From: JAJRVM01 sp041752115
GTDB taxonomy: Bacteria; Planctomycetota; Planctomycetia; Pirellulales; Pirellulaceae
NCBI GenBank assembly: GCA_041752115.1
Contig: JBGSHS010000051.1
Location: 28,034-92,033, forward strand
DNA length: 64,000 bases
Reading direction: 5' to 3'
Program-made: the position numbers and the translations under genes
The notes under the pieces: model-generated
What the model was told of the DNA's origin: nothing
The model's input: the letters and a program-made list of their open reading frames with translations, nothing else
Databases searched by the model: none
Shown here: in pieces, positions 53,739 to 63,658 of the stretch
Layout of the letters: every line of letters starts with the position of its first letter
How positions within the stretch are numbered: position 1 is the first letter of the stretch

Positions 53739-56009
53739 TCACGAGATGGTGAATTGGCAACCATGGTCTGCATCATGCTCAGCGTGGATGGAGACATCCT
53801 GAAGTGTCGGGTGGTTGATCAAAAAGCGAGCGAGGGGAGCGACAAGCAGGGACTCGAGCGTGCGTTGGAGCGGACGAGCACCAAAGCGAACGTCGAATCC
53901 AGCGTGCAGCAGATGTTCGGCCAGCGCCTCGCCGATGTGCAACTGGATTCGCGACTGGCGAAGCCCTTCGCGGTTGCTGATCTCCGCCACTTCCTTGCGA
54001 ATTATCGCCCGGCACGATGCCCGCTCCAGCGGCTGGAAAGTGACCAGTTGGTCGAGACGATTGAAGAACTCCGGACGAAAGAAAGCGCGGACGTCCATCT
54101 CGTAATTGGGCCGGGTCTGAGGTCTCAGTCCGAGTGAGTTACGAGCCGTGGCGCCCAGATTGGACGTCATGATCACCACGCTGCTGTGGAACGTCGTGAC
54201 ACGTCCGAACCGGTCGGTCAGGCGCCCATCATCGAGTACACTCAGCAGAACGTCGTACACTTCCGCCGCCGCCTTCTCGATCTCGTCCAGCAGAACGACG
54301 GAAAACGGCTGCTGCCTCACGCGACTGACAAATTCACTCGAGCTGCCATCCTCCTTCGTCGTCAGACGGTCCACCGCGTAAGGCGATGAATACTCACTCA
54401 TGTCCAGCCGGACCAGGCGGTCGATGACGCGACCATGTCCGAACAGATACTGCGCCACGGTCCTGGCCAGCTGCGTCTTCCCGACGCCGGTTGGTCCACA
54501 GAACAGAAGGACACTCAACGGGCGGCGCGGATCGTTCAGACCGGTTTTGAACCGGGCGATCACGTCGACCATCACTCGGCAGGCCTCTTGCTGCCCGATC
54601 ACCTGTCCACACAGCTCCTGCTCCAGAGCATCCACATCCAAAGGACAGTCGTCACGAATCAGGTGGCTCGGCAACCCCGTCTCGCGTGTGAACTGATCAA
54701 TCGTCCTGGACGCCGTGAGCAGGTCAATACGATCCGCGCGGGCTCGATCAAACAATTCGGACAGGAACCCGCTGGCGGCACCGGGCAGTGGATGATAAGG
54801 GAGAAAGCGGCGATACAAGTGAAATACGTGGTCTCCCAAGTGCTCTTCCACGCTCAGCTTGGCGTCTCGCGCACGCAGGTCGAGCGACCGGTGAACTGCG
54901 TCTCGCGCCTCGGCATCGGTCAGGTCTTCCAGACGCAACACCTGAAACAGGTCGACAAATCCCGGCAGCAGGTGCCGTCCAGCTTCGAGTTCTTCCGGAG
55001 TCGCTTCGACGACCATCCTCAGCTGCCCGTCGCGCAGATACGACTGGAAGAATGCTGCCACGCTGCTCCCCGTTCCCGCTCCCCCCAACAACATCAGGTC
55101 TCGCAGGCTTTCCAGACAGAGAACGCCATCCATCGAACTCAACTCGGAAATCGCCTGCTCGACACGCTCTTCCCATTGCCCGAGGTACTTCATGCCGGCC
55201 ACCAATCGTCCGGCGTTTGTTTGCCAGTATCGATGTCGTGTCGGCAGCTCTTCACTTTCCGCCTTCGCTCGGTCGCGTTCCAGAGTCCGCACCGCGTGAA
55301 CCAGAATACTCGTCTTGCCCGACCCACGTTTGCCGACCAGGAGCACATTGGCCCGCTCCGTCCCCAATCGCTGCACCAGGTCCCGCATTTCCCGGTCGCG
55401 TTTCCAGAGATGGGAAAAGCGTTTGCGAAACCCGGTCTGCCCCAGAGCCTGAGCAACTCGCGACAGGAGAGCCGGTCCTTCATTGAGCACCGGGCGGTGA
55501 ATTGTCTCAGGTATGCGGACGCTGACATGTTCGATAACGCAGGATTCCGGCGGCAGAAACCGCGCCAACTCCTGGGGTGTACGGCGCGATAAGGCGCGAC
55601 GGACTGTCTCCGCCACCAACGGTCGCAGTTCCTTGCGATCGAAGAAATGAAAGCTCATTCCCAGTGTCGGCATGGAGCAAAGCAGCAATCCGCTCTGTTG
55701 ATGACCGACCACGCACGGGATCTGAAGGTCAATCTGCTCCGGGCAAGGATAGACTCGCTTCTGGGCCCGATATTCAGGGCGCACGGACACTCGCACGTGC
55801 AGCAGGCTCGGATCGTGAAAATCGGGAACCAGCCAGGGCTCTTTTCTCAGAATCCAATTCACGTAGGAGCGTACTTGCCGGATCGCATCCGACGGAGTAT
55901 CGGCAACGCCGACCATGGTCGGTTCACCTAGGTTGGGTTCTACCGACGCGGCTGTGTAGCCACCCTGAACATCTCGCCAGACAAGGATTGGCAGTCGGTA
56001 GGTCGTCAT
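53739..56009 (-). CDS. ClpB/ClpV-like double-AAA+ protein C (shortest)
   Basis: A 756-residue protein, last gene of a three-gene operon, starting 3 bp after the upstream stop. An unassigned N-terminal ~200 residues replace the Clp_N domain. D1 has Walker A GKRGSGKTS near 232, but its Walker B position reads VLCLESL, lacking the normal DE pair. D2 is complete: GPTGVGKTQ near 530, VVLLDEIEKA near 595, MTSNLG, and arginine-finger FFRPEFFNRLD, followed by a Clp-type C-terminal small domain (GARPLQRTLESLLVAPLA). There is no obvious M-domain coiled coil. ClpV recycles the T6SS sheath and ClpB disaggregates proteins. The sheath fusion at 14971 makes a ClpV-like role possible, but the genes are 35 kb apart. 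Confidence 0.88.
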   Translation of the reverse strand: MTTYRLPILVWRDVQGGYTAASVEPNLGEPTMVGVADTPSDAIRQVRSYVNWILRKEPWLVPDFHDPSLLHVRVSVRPEYRAQKRVYPCPEQIDLQIPCVVGHQQSGLLLCSMPTLGMSFHFFDRKELRPLVAETVRRALSRRTPQELARFLPPESCVIEHVSVRIPETIHRPVLNEGPALLSRVAQALGQTGFRKRFSHLWKRDREMRDLVQRLGTERANVLLVGKRGSGKTSILVHAVRTLERDRAKAESEELPTRHRYWQTNAGRLVAGMKYLGQWEERVEQAISELSSMDGVLCLESLRDLMLLGGAGTGSSVAAFFQSYLRDGQLRMVVEATPEELEAGRHLLPGFVDLFQVLRLEDLTDAEARDAVHRSLDLRARDAKLSVEEHLGDHVFHLYRRFLPYHPLPGAASGFLSELFDRARADRIDLLTASRTIDQFTRETGLPSHLIRDDCPLDVDALEQELCGQVIGQQEACRVMVDVIARFKTGLNDPRRPLSVLLFCGPTGVGKTQLARTVAQYLFGHGRVIDRLVRLDMSEYSSPYAVDRLTTKEDGSSSEFVSRVRQQPFSVVLLDEIEKAAAEVYDVLLSVLDDGRLTDRFGRVTTFHSSVVIMTSNLGATARNSLGLRPQTRPNYEMDVRAFFRPEFFNRLDQLVTFQPLERASCRAIIRKEVAEISNREGLRQSRIQLHIGEALAEHLLHAGFDVRFGARPLQRTLESLLVAPLARFLINHPTLQDVSIHAEHDADHGCQFTIS

Positions 56010-56012
56010 GAA

Positions 56013-59000
56013 TCAACAGTCCTGTAACTCGGGCGGCACGGAGAGCAGCCGAGAAAGAGACACCCAGCCGCCTGGAATGGCTCGTTCATAGCGAAAGTCA
56101 AGACAAAGGCCGGATGATTCATCCTCCATAGTGACAACAGGTTGACATACATAAGATCCGGCAACTCCCATTTCTTCAGGCCCGGCCGGCGTCGCGCGGT
56201 GAATCACGTCCCGCGTCAGGAAGCGCTCCAATACCTCGTCAACCGACTCGGCGTCCCTCAGCGGGAAGGCCATGACCTGATACACAAAGAAGCGACCGTC
56301 GCAAGCAACGACCAGATGAGTTCCCTCGTGCAGCCTCGCCAGACGCTGAGCAGACGGGCCTTCCAGAACAGCGAGCTGCAGATCGGGTGGCAGCGCGGCG
56401 GGTGCTGGCAGGCCGTCAATGGCTGATTCACCATCGATCGATTGATCGACAGGATGCGGTGGCCATGCAGACCATTCCAGGCCGAATGACATACCGTCAT
56501 CCCGGGTTATCGTGCGGGCCATCTGCCAGTCGCCAGAGCGCCACGACAACGAGTCTGTCACACGGGACATGAAGCGTTTACGCTCCCCGGGATCGCCGCC
56601 GGGGCTGCGCACGATCAGAAGAGTTCGTTCGTGTGGCCAGCCACGTTCCTCTGGCTTGATGGCTTCGAGCAGCGCCAGGCGATCGAGCAATTCCAACCAG
56701 ACCCCCAGAATCTCCGCAGGCGCAAGTCGCTGCAATTGAACCATCAATTCCTGGCAATACTGACGCACATCTTCCGCCGCATACAACTCCTTGAGCACGC
56801 GGCGATCTCTAGGCCGTCCGTAGCGAGTGATTTTCCCCGATCGGCGTCCTGGCCGGGACTGCAACACGGGTACCGACACGCCGCTCGTGGGTGTCTGGCG
56901 GGTCTCCACCAGGTGCCGAAGCAGAGCGCGCGTATCTTGTATGAGTTCCATGAGCCCGAGATACCATGCGAACTGTGGCTCTACGTTTCCGGCCACGATC
57001 TCCCCTTCAGGACGAGCCGCGATGCAGGTGTGCGTGATCCGGTCAAGTGCCGAGTGTGCTCGAGCAATGTGTTCGTTCGAAACGTCCACCGGCATGCCGC
57101 GACCGGTCTCCGGCCACGGATCCGTCTGGACCAGAGGTGTGACTCGGACGTTCAGGTGCGTGTCGCGAACGGACACTTCCAGCACGGTGGGAGTATCGGG
57201 CACTACCGCCGCCAGCTGGCGTGCCAAGGGGGCCACCAGTTCATGTTCGACCGCACGGCGCATGGCCCGGGCTCCCAGCGCGCCATCGAAACCTCGGTCA
57301 ATCATCCGCTCGCGTGCGTCAGCGGAGATATCCACGACGCATTTGCGCCGTCGCAAGCCGTGCCGGCCTGTCGCCTCAAGAACCAGGCTTTCGGCGATCC
57401 GGCCAAGCTCCTCGCGTGACAGTTGCCGAAAGGGAACGATCCGATCCAATCGATTGAAGAACTCCGGCCGGAAGAAGTCCCGCACAGCCTTCTCCAAGGT
57501 GCTCGCCTGGGACCGGTCATCGCCGCCGCCGAAGCCGAGTCCCTGGGAGGTGTCGCGTGTGCCAAGGTTTGATGTGAGGATGATGACGGCGTTGCTGAAA
57601 TCGGTCGTCCTTCCCAGCGATTCGGTCAATCGTGCTTCCCCCAATACCTGCAGCAGGAGGTCGAACACGTCCGGATGGGCTTTTTCAATCTCGTCGAACA
57701 GCAGCACGCAAAACGGCTGATGCCGCACAGCGGACGTGAGCAAGCCTTCCGGCCGACCGATAGTGCCGACCAAGCGTGTCGCTGCCTGCGCAGAGACATA
57801 CTCGTTCATGTCAAATCGCAGCAGACGAGATTCCTCGCCGAACAGGTAGGCCGCCAGCGCCTTGGCACACTCCGTCTTTCCCACACCGGTCGGCCCCAGA
57901 AAGAACAGCGATCCCAGCGGTCGATGCGGATCGTTCAAGCGAGCCTTGGCAACAGACACCACATCGACCATGGCCTCGACAGCGTCCTCTTGACCGATGA
58001 TCCGCTGGTGCAGGTCCCGGGCGATCTCCTGACGAGAAAGCTGCTCCCGAGTATCAAGGAAATTCAGTTGCAGCCCGCTCTTTCTGTGAAACTCCTGCAT
58101 GACATCCTGACGCTGAACCGCACGTCCGCGGTATTTCACCGCCAGTTGTGTGAGCCAGGTCGCGGCCTTGCCCGGAAATGCCGCGGCAGGCTGAAATCGC
58201 CTCGTCAAATCCATGACCGTGGGGAGCACTTCCAGGTCACATTGCACTCGATAAGATGTTTCCAGCCGACGGATGACCTCCAACAACGTGATGACCGTTG
58301 CTTCTTCGCTCGGCTCGCCGACCGACACGATCTGGAACATATCGGCAAAGCCGCGATCGCGCTCGCGTAAGAGCCGCAGCTGCTCCGGGGTCATTTCAGC
58401 CAATAGTCGCACCTCCCGTCGCTCGACGTAGGGTTGGAGAACGTCGGCTGCCGACAAGTTCGACTGGGACGTGACGCCCGCTTGGAACAACGCCACCAGG
58501 TCGTCGAAATACAGCACGTGTTTCTTCTTACTCGCATGCTGCAAGATCGCCAGCCATCGGTTTTCCCACTGGCCGACGTAGGACATGCCGGTGACCAGCC
58601 GCTGTGGGGCAATCCGCCAGAACTGACCGCGGTCGACATGAGCCTGTGCGGAGCCCTGAGATCGTGCAGCCATGTCGCGAAACACGACTTCGTGGACCAG
58701 AGTGGTCTTCCCCACCAGAGGGCGACCCACCAACAGGACGGGGCGATTATCTGAAGCCGCCAGTAACTGCGTCAGTGTCTGGACCAACTCGTCGCGTTGT
58801 ACCGCACGCACGAGTTGGTGCGGGTACATCGCGTGGAGTGACCGCCCGACTCGCCGAAGTTCTGCAGCGCCATCGACCGCCGTCACGTCCTGCAGCATCG
58901 CGAACTGCTGCTTGCCGTTCTTGAGTTGAGGCACGCGCGTGCTGATCTCGATATCCAGTACGCTCAGCGACGGCCTCCGCTTCATTCGTAGTCGGCTCAG

Positions 59001-59459
59001 TTGTATCTGGACCTCGGCAAACTCCCGTTTTCGTTCCAGGTCACGCAAGTACTGCGTCAGGACGGCATTTGTTCGCTCCCAAATGTCGTTGGCAGACCCG
59101 ACTTCATACCACAAATCGCACAGATGCGGCAGAAAGGCCAGGGTGCGTTCTTGCTCCACAAATGTGGCCGCTACGAGCGGGCATCGCTCCATTCCTCGAT
59201 TCAGTTCCAGCTTCAGATCCAGCCAGTGCAGCGTCACGTCGGGCGAGAAGGAGAAGTGTGAGAGTTGGCGGAGCTCGCCTTCGCGGACCAGCGACTGCAG
59301 GTGTTCACGCAGCATGTTCTCGAGTCGCCGGTTCGCAATACTCAGGTCATGATCCACGGCTTCCGGAGAAGAGAAGAAGAGCGGGCGCACGCTGTAGAGC
59401 GAGCCCTCGGGATCGTCCTCCGGCCGCGGCTGAATCAGAATGGGAACTTCAACGATCAT
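56013..59459 (-). CDS. ClpB/ClpV-like double-AAA+ protein B with PCRF-like C-terminus
   Basis: About 1148 residues from the ATG at 59459, which overlaps the upstream stop as ATGA (an in-frame ATG at 59471 would overlap more). D1 Walker A is GRPLVGKTT near residue 245, with Walker B LYFDDL (Asp-Asp). D2 is canonical: GPTGVGKTE, LLFDEIEKAHP, LTSNLG, FFRPEFFNRLD, and the Clp C-terminal domain (GARAMRRAVEHELVAPLA). The last ~350 residues have helical elements, then LLIVRSPGG and LAVLEGPSAQRLARLHEGTH. The latter resembles the release-factor PCRF segment with G-x(5-7)-LKxExGxH. It parallels the C-terminus of protein A but is more divergent, and no GGQ motif exists. Confidence 0.85.
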   Translation of the reverse strand: MIVEVPILIQPRPEDDPEGSLYSVRPLFFSSPEAVDHDLSIANRRLENMLREHLQSLVREGELRQLSHFSFSPDVTLHWLDLKLELNRGMERCPLVAATFVEQERTLAFLPHLCDLWYEVGSANDIWERTNAVLTQYLRDLERKREFAEVQIQLSRLRMKRRPSLSVLDIEISTRVPQLKNGKQQFAMLQDVTAVDGAAELRRVGRSLHAMYPHQLVRAVQRDELVQTLTQLLAASDNRPVLLVGRPLVGKTTLVHEVVFRDMAARSQGSAQAHVDRGQFWRIAPQRLVTGMSYVGQWENRWLAILQHASKKKHVLYFDDLVALFQAGVTSQSNLSAADVLQPYVERREVRLLAEMTPEQLRLLRERDRGFADMFQIVSVGEPSEEATVITLLEVIRRLETSYRVQCDLEVLPTVMDLTRRFQPAAAFPGKAATWLTQLAVKYRGRAVQRQDVMQEFHRKSGLQLNFLDTREQLSRQEIARDLHQRIIGQEDAVEAMVDVVSVAKARLNDPHRPLGSLFFLGPTGVGKTECAKALAAYLFGEESRLLRFDMNEYVSAQAATRLVGTIGRPEGLLTSAVRHQPFCVLLFDEIEKAHPDVFDLLLQVLGEARLTESLGRTTDFSNAVIILTSNLGTRDTSQGLGFGGGDDRSQASTLEKAVRDFFRPEFFNRLDRIVPFRQLSREELGRIAESLVLEATGRHGLRRRKCVVDISADARERMIDRGFDGALGARAMRRAVEHELVAPLARQLAAVVPDTPTVLEVSVRDTHLNVRVTPLVQTDPWPETGRGMPVDVSNEHIARAHSALDRITHTCIAARPEGEIVAGNVEPQFAWYLGLMELIQDTRALLRHLVETRQTPTSGVSVPVLQSRPGRRSGKITRYGRPRDRRVLKELYAAEDVRQYCQELMVQLQRLAPAEILGVWLELLDRLALLEAIKPEERGWPHERTLLIVRSPGGDPGERKRFMSRVTDSLSWRSGDWQMARTITRDDGMSFGLEWSAWPPHPVDQSIDGESAIDGLPAPAALPPDLQLAVLEGPSAQRLARLHEGTHLVVACDGRFFVYQVMAFPLRDAESVDEVLERFLTRDVIHRATPAGPEEMGVAGSYVCQPVVTMEDESSGLCLDFRYERAIPGGWVSLSRLLSVPPELQDC

Positions 59460-62400
59460 AGATTGGCCCAACTGTGGACGCGTTCCATCAGGTGCTGCTC
59501 GACGAGGGTGGCGAGAAATGGCTCCAGCGATTCACTCGACCAGAAGACCCGGCCAGGGCGAAGTCTGTCGTCGATGCTCTTGCGTGACTGGTTCCAGACA
59601 CGGCGTTGCGGCTGATTGCCGATTCCCTCACGCCGATCGATCCGCCGCGGCGGTTGATAATCTTCGATCCTGGCCTGTGACACATGAACGAGGCATTGAT
59701 GCTCACTTCGGTCCCACTGCCAACTGTGAATCCCTGCTTCCGAGGCCAGGAGAAGATGACTGCCGGGTCCCCTGATGGCCAGTGCCACTCCCGTCGCGTG
59801 CTCTGACAGATCCGGTGAGGAAGACCCATCGGAACCAAGTCGTTGGGCCACCAGTCTTGTCTGATTGGCCTGCAGGCGCAGTCTGACATCCTTCGATTCA
59901 CGGTCGCCCAACAGGACTCGGCCCGGCAGGTCAGGCGGCCGATCTGAGTAGGAAAGAACCTGGTAGACATCCAACTCGTATGCTCGAGACGCGGCCAGTT
60001 GAAAATAGGACTGGGCCAGGCGATTCCGCCATGAAGCGTCGGTGCCGTAGACAATCAGCAAGATGTAATTTGGCTGCTCGTACTGCAGCGAGTAGAGGTC
60101 CAGCAACAATGTCTGGAGTGGTTGTGTCTGAGCGTCGACCTGACCGGCAACTTCGGAAGCATCGAGCGGCTGGCTTGTATACCATCGCCGCAAGACGTCG
60201 TCCTCCAACGCGATGGCATCAGCGGCAATGTGATCCACACGCTGGGCCAGTTCTTTCAAGGCAGCCAGACGTGCCTCCTGCCCAAACGCTGCAGGCTGAG
60301 GGCCACGCCTTTGCCGCACTTCATGACGCTGTTTGGCTCGTTCCAGCCGATAGACGTCGTTCTTCAGTTCCTGCACGCTCGAACAGTTCTGCAAACGCAG
60401 TGCCTGACGCCGCAACTGGACGACCGCTTCAGCCGCACTTGCTGCTTCGGCCGTTTCGACCGACGGTAGAGCTGATCCAGAAGTGCGAGCGGCAGGATCA
60501 GCCGTCCGTACGCTGAGGCGTGGTGTTGGCAGAGCCGGTCGAACCGCGATTTCCAGCAACCGGTCGGATCGAACGACATTCAGTGCCTCCGCCACCTCCG
60601 AGAGAATGAGCCGCTGAATCGCACGCTTGAGTGGCCTCGCTCCATACCGCGGATCATAACACTGCTGGACAAGCCAGGCGGGTAAAGCCTCGGCAAACGC
60701 CATGTTGACTGATCGATATCGGATGCCATCGCGATAGCACAACAACTCCAGCTCGCGACCAGCGATATCTTGAAGTACCGGCCGGCTCAACGGAAGAAAG
60801 GTCACCACCCGGTCGATCCGGTTGAACATCTCAGGACGCAGGAACTCCTGCGTCTTCGCCGCAAAATGGTTCTTCGTTCCTTCCTCTTCCGGATCTCCGC
60901 CGCTAAAACCGGGCGTTCGCCGAGCGTAGCTCTCAACGCCCAGGTTCGACGTCATGATGATCACGCTGCTGCGAAAATCGGCCAGACGCCCCGCTCCATC
61001 AGTCAGCCGCCCTTCCCCCAGTACCTGGAGCAGGAGATCGAAGAAGCGGGGATGAGCCTTCTCGAATTCGTCGAGCAGTACCACGCCGAACGGCTGTTCG
61101 CGGACTTTGGATGTCAACAGCCCCTCGCCTCGGCTTCCAGCACCGATCAGTCGATCGATGGCCCACGGGTCGGCGTACTCGCTCATGTCGATCCGCGTCA
61201 GCCGCTGGCGGTCCTGGTACAGGAACTCCGCCAGCGTCTTCGCCATCTCCGTCTTTCCGACTCCCGTCGGGCCGATGAACATCAGCGATGCCAACGGCTT
61301 GCCTGGGCGCGCCAGATTCGCCTTGACGGTCGCCAGCAGATCGACGATCAGATCGACGGCCTCGTCCTGCCCGATGACCCGCTGAGCGAACCATGCTCGT
61401 GTGGCCGCCAGGTCGAGCGGCACGGTTTCGTCGAGCAGGTGCAGCGGCAGGCCCGTCTCTCGAGAAAATGCCTGCGTGACCTCCGCGGCTGCCAGCACCT
61501 GGCCGCCCGGTGTATCAGCCAGCAGGTTCTTGAGGAATCGTAAGGGCCTTCCCGGGTAAGCAGAATAGGTTGCGTAGCGGCGATGCAAGTGGTCGAGTGC
61601 CGACAACGCCGACTCATCGACGTAAAGATCCTTGCCGTGACTGTACGCGCTGACGGCGTTCTCCAGCAACGTCCTGCTCGCCGATGGCGACGGCTCCTGC
61701 ATGTCCAGTCGCACCAGTATTTCAAGCATCCCTGGAGCGAGACGTTCGAGCAGCGTCAACTCTTCCGGTGTGCACTCCCCAATCACAAGAAGTTCACCCC
61801 GAGCAATGGCCGGTCGCAGGAACTCGCCAACCCCCATGTCATTGCCTTCATACTGACCGACCTGTAGCAACTCCATCAAGTTCCCCACATGGAGAATAGC
61901 CTGCGTGCGGGCAGCCTCGCGGGTCACATTCTGACATCGTTCCTGCCACATGCCGAATCCCGACATGCCCGCCACGATCCGAGCCCCGCTGGTTGACCAG
62001 AGAGGTCGTTGATGTCTTCCCAGACGACTGCAGTCGCGGGCCAACTGGTGGACGGCCGCTGTCTTGCCGACTCCAGAAGGCCCGACCAGCAGGACACTCC
62101 GCGGAGAGTCACCATAGAGCCAATCCATGAGCTTCTGCGATACATCTTCCAGTCCAAAGACCGGCGGCGAAGCGGCTCCGATCAGTTGCAGCCCAACTTC
62201 ACCGAGGACCGATTTCTGGGGAGTCGCGTGTTCCTGCTCAACCAACTGTCGCGGTGAGGGAATTTCCACGACCCGCGATACAACGTCGACCCGGACGGAT
62301 TCCGTTCGCTGCAGCCAGATCAGGTCGCGGAGCGAGCCGATGACGTTGTTGCGCATCAGAGCGGCTCGTGCGTGATCCGCGATGATGCGATTCAGGTCTT

Positions 62401-62767
62401 CACCCCGGCTCACCACAACTTCGATGTCAAGCACCGGCAGGTATGCGATGCTGACCGTCTCCAGATGATTCCAGCAAACCGCGTGCAGACGCAGCGGCAG
62501 AGCGCCGGACCACCAGCGCGCCGGCGGAGGTGGAACATCTATCTCGATTTCTCGCACAGTCACGTCCGACACCGAACGGTACCGGTGCAGATCCAGGAGC
62601 GGCAACTCGGGCAGTAGCCGTGTGGCACAACGGAGCAGATCCTGCTGCACGCGGCGCAGCTCGTCCTGGTAGGCGACGACCTGGGGCAGAAGAAGTACCG
62701 TGCCGAGACAATGGTCGTTCTCGAGCCGCGAGATAACCACCGGAAGTTGAAAACTGACGCCAGGCAT
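59456..62767 (-). CDS. ClpB/ClpV-like double-AAA+ protein A fused to a PCRF-like (peptide release factor) domain
   Basis: A 1103-residue protein, first of the three-gene operon. Residues 1-200 are unassigned. D1 (~205-445) has Walker A GPSGVGKTA at 229-237 but Walker B reads ILHVGNL, without the acidic pair. D2 (~450-745) is canonical: GPTGVGKTE at 499-507, VVLLDEFEKAH at ~562-572, MTSNLG, FLRPEMFNRID. Residues ~785-860 are a coiled-coil-like helix. Residues ~900-1095 resemble the PCRF region of RF2: IVYGTDASWRNRLAQSYFQL (compare the AGAGGTDAQDWAEML type), AIRGPGSHLLLASEAGIH (compare GxYAYGYLRAEAGVHR), and SRKSIDDRLRP...LEPFLATLVEQ (compare DxRTG...LDPFIEAYL). The catalytic GGQ loop is absent. 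Confidence 0.85.
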   Translation of the reverse strand: MPGVSFQLPVVISRLENDHCLGTVLLLPQVVAYQDELRRVQQDLLRCATRLLPELPLLDLHRYRSVSDVTVREIEIDVPPPPARWWSGALPLRLHAVCWNHLETVSIAYLPVLDIEVVVSRGEDLNRIIADHARAALMRNNVIGSLRDLIWLQRTESVRVDVVSRVVEIPSPRQLVEQEHATPQKSVLGEVGLQLIGAASPPVFGLEDVSQKLMDWLYGDSPRSVLLVGPSGVGKTAAVHQLARDCSRLGRHQRPLWSTSGARIVAGMSGFGMWQERCQNVTREAARTQAILHVGNLMELLQVGQYEGNDMGVGEFLRPAIARGELLVIGECTPEELTLLERLAPGMLEILVRLDMQEPSPSASRTLLENAVSAYSHGKDLYVDESALSALDHLHRRYATYSAYPGRPLRFLKNLLADTPGGQVLAAAEVTQAFSRETGLPLHLLDETVPLDLAATRAWFAQRVIGQDEAVDLIVDLLATVKANLARPGKPLASLMFIGPTGVGKTEMAKTLAEFLYQDRQRLTRIDMSEYADPWAIDRLIGAGSRGEGLLTSKVREQPFGVVLLDEFEKAHPRFFDLLLQVLGEGRLTDGAGRLADFRSSVIIMTSNLGVESYARRTPGFSGGDPEEEGTKNHFAAKTQEFLRPEMFNRIDRVVTFLPLSRPVLQDIAGRELELLCYRDGIRYRSVNMAFAEALPAWLVQQCYDPRYGARPLKRAIQRLILSEVAEALNVVRSDRLLEIAVRPALPTPRLSVRTADPAARTSGSALPSVETAEAASAAEAVVQLRRQALRLQNCSSVQELKNDVYRLERAKQRHEVRQRRGPQPAAFGQEARLAALKELAQRVDHIAADAIALEDDVLRRWYTSQPLDASEVAGQVDAQTQPLQTLLLDLYSLQYEQPNYILLIVYGTDASWRNRLAQSYFQLAASRAYELDVYQVLSYSDRPPDLPGRVLLGDRESKDVRLRLQANQTRLVAQRLGSDGSSSPDLSEHATGVALAIRGPGSHLLLASEAGIHSWQWDRSEHQCLVHVSQARIEDYQPPRRIDRREGIGNQPQRRVWNQSRKSIDDRLRPGRVFWSSESLEPFLATLVEQHLMERVHSWANL

Positions 62768-63104
62768 GGCTCACACCTCTCCAAGGTGAGAGCAAGTGTA
62801 CCAGCAAGCACGTACGGAAGGAACTGCACTGCCGCGCGGACCTCACCCGGCAGTCAGACCTGTCGGGGAGTCCGTTGTGGGTATTGGACGGTGAGTTGCC
62901 AGCGAGGTTGCGGACTGCGGCCATAGCTGAGTCGTTCCGATGGGGAACCCCACAGAAGAGCTCTGACAGACCGACCGAGACGAAAAAGTGCGATCGAATG
63001 CGGAATCGCCGATATTCCGCCGGTGCATGCACTAATACCCGGAGAGCATCATCTGTTCCGCTTCAGCAAGAAGCAACCGTACGGTTACTGCGCGGTTCCA
63101 TGGC
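62768..63104. other. Upstream region of the AAA+ operon and zincin gene
   Basis: About 340 bp between divergent genes, with no recognised gene. It presumably holds the operon promoter. Confidence 0.4.
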
Positions 63105-63554
63105 ATGGTCTCCAGCGACAAGGCCAATGTGGTGATCAAGCTCTCTAGCGGTACCGGCAGCCACACCATCGAAGATCCGTACTTCGGCAAAGTCACGGTC
63201 ACCGCCACCTTTGACGCCTCAGCCGCTCATGGTAAGACCAAGACGCTGGTGGACCCGGACAAGAAAGTCATTATGAATGCGGCGGTCTTTCTGCCCAACA
63301 AGCTGAAGGACGCCACACCAGCGACCAAGGAGATCGTCGTAATCCACGAACTGATCCATGCCGCCGGCCTGGCCGACAACAAGGACCACGACAAGACTTC
63401 CGGCGTGTTCTATTCGCCACTCGAGTACGACTCCGGGAAACTGGTCGAATGGGGCTCCGGTGGCAAGTTCCGGCCGATGCCTCCGGTGCGAGTCGGCGCG
63501 GAGACGCTGTGCAAACTGAAGTCGCTCTGGGTTGAGAACGCCGCGTGTGACTGA
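63105..63554 (+). CDS. Small zinc metallopeptidase-like (zincin) protein
   Basis: A 149-residue protein with an extended metzincin-like site, VIHELIHAAGLADNKDHD (HExxH, then G and a downstream H). This gives three candidate metal ligands and the catalytic glutamate. The N-terminal ~90 residues are beta-rich (VTVTATFDASAAHGKTKTL) with no signal peptide. The start is uncertain: the frame is open back to about 63030 without a better start codon or a clear ribosome-binding site, so it may be the surviving C-terminal half of a larger protein. Such small zincins occur as toxins or processing peptidases in secretion loci. That role is only inference here. Confidence 0.65.
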   Translation: MVSSDKANVVIKLSSGTGSHTIEDPYFGKVTVTATFDASAAHGKTKTLVDPDKKVIMNAAVFLPNKLKDATPATKEIVVIHELIHAAGLADNKDHDKTSGVFYSPLEYDSGKLVEWGSGGKFRPMPPVRVGAETLCKLKSLWVENAACD

Positions 63555-63658
63555 TCACCACATGGACACGCGGAAGAGACTTGAGGCGCGGTGCCGCGGG
63601 CGGCTGCTGACGGCGCGGCTGGCCGCTGCGGAGAGAGGCCCAACGCCACGAAGTGGTG

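Noticed and set aside
53739..62767. Straightforward ClpV for the sheath fusion
   Set aside because: There are three paralogues with novel N- and C-terminal domains 35 kb away, and no Clp_N or M-domain is evident, so a simple ClpV label is not justified.
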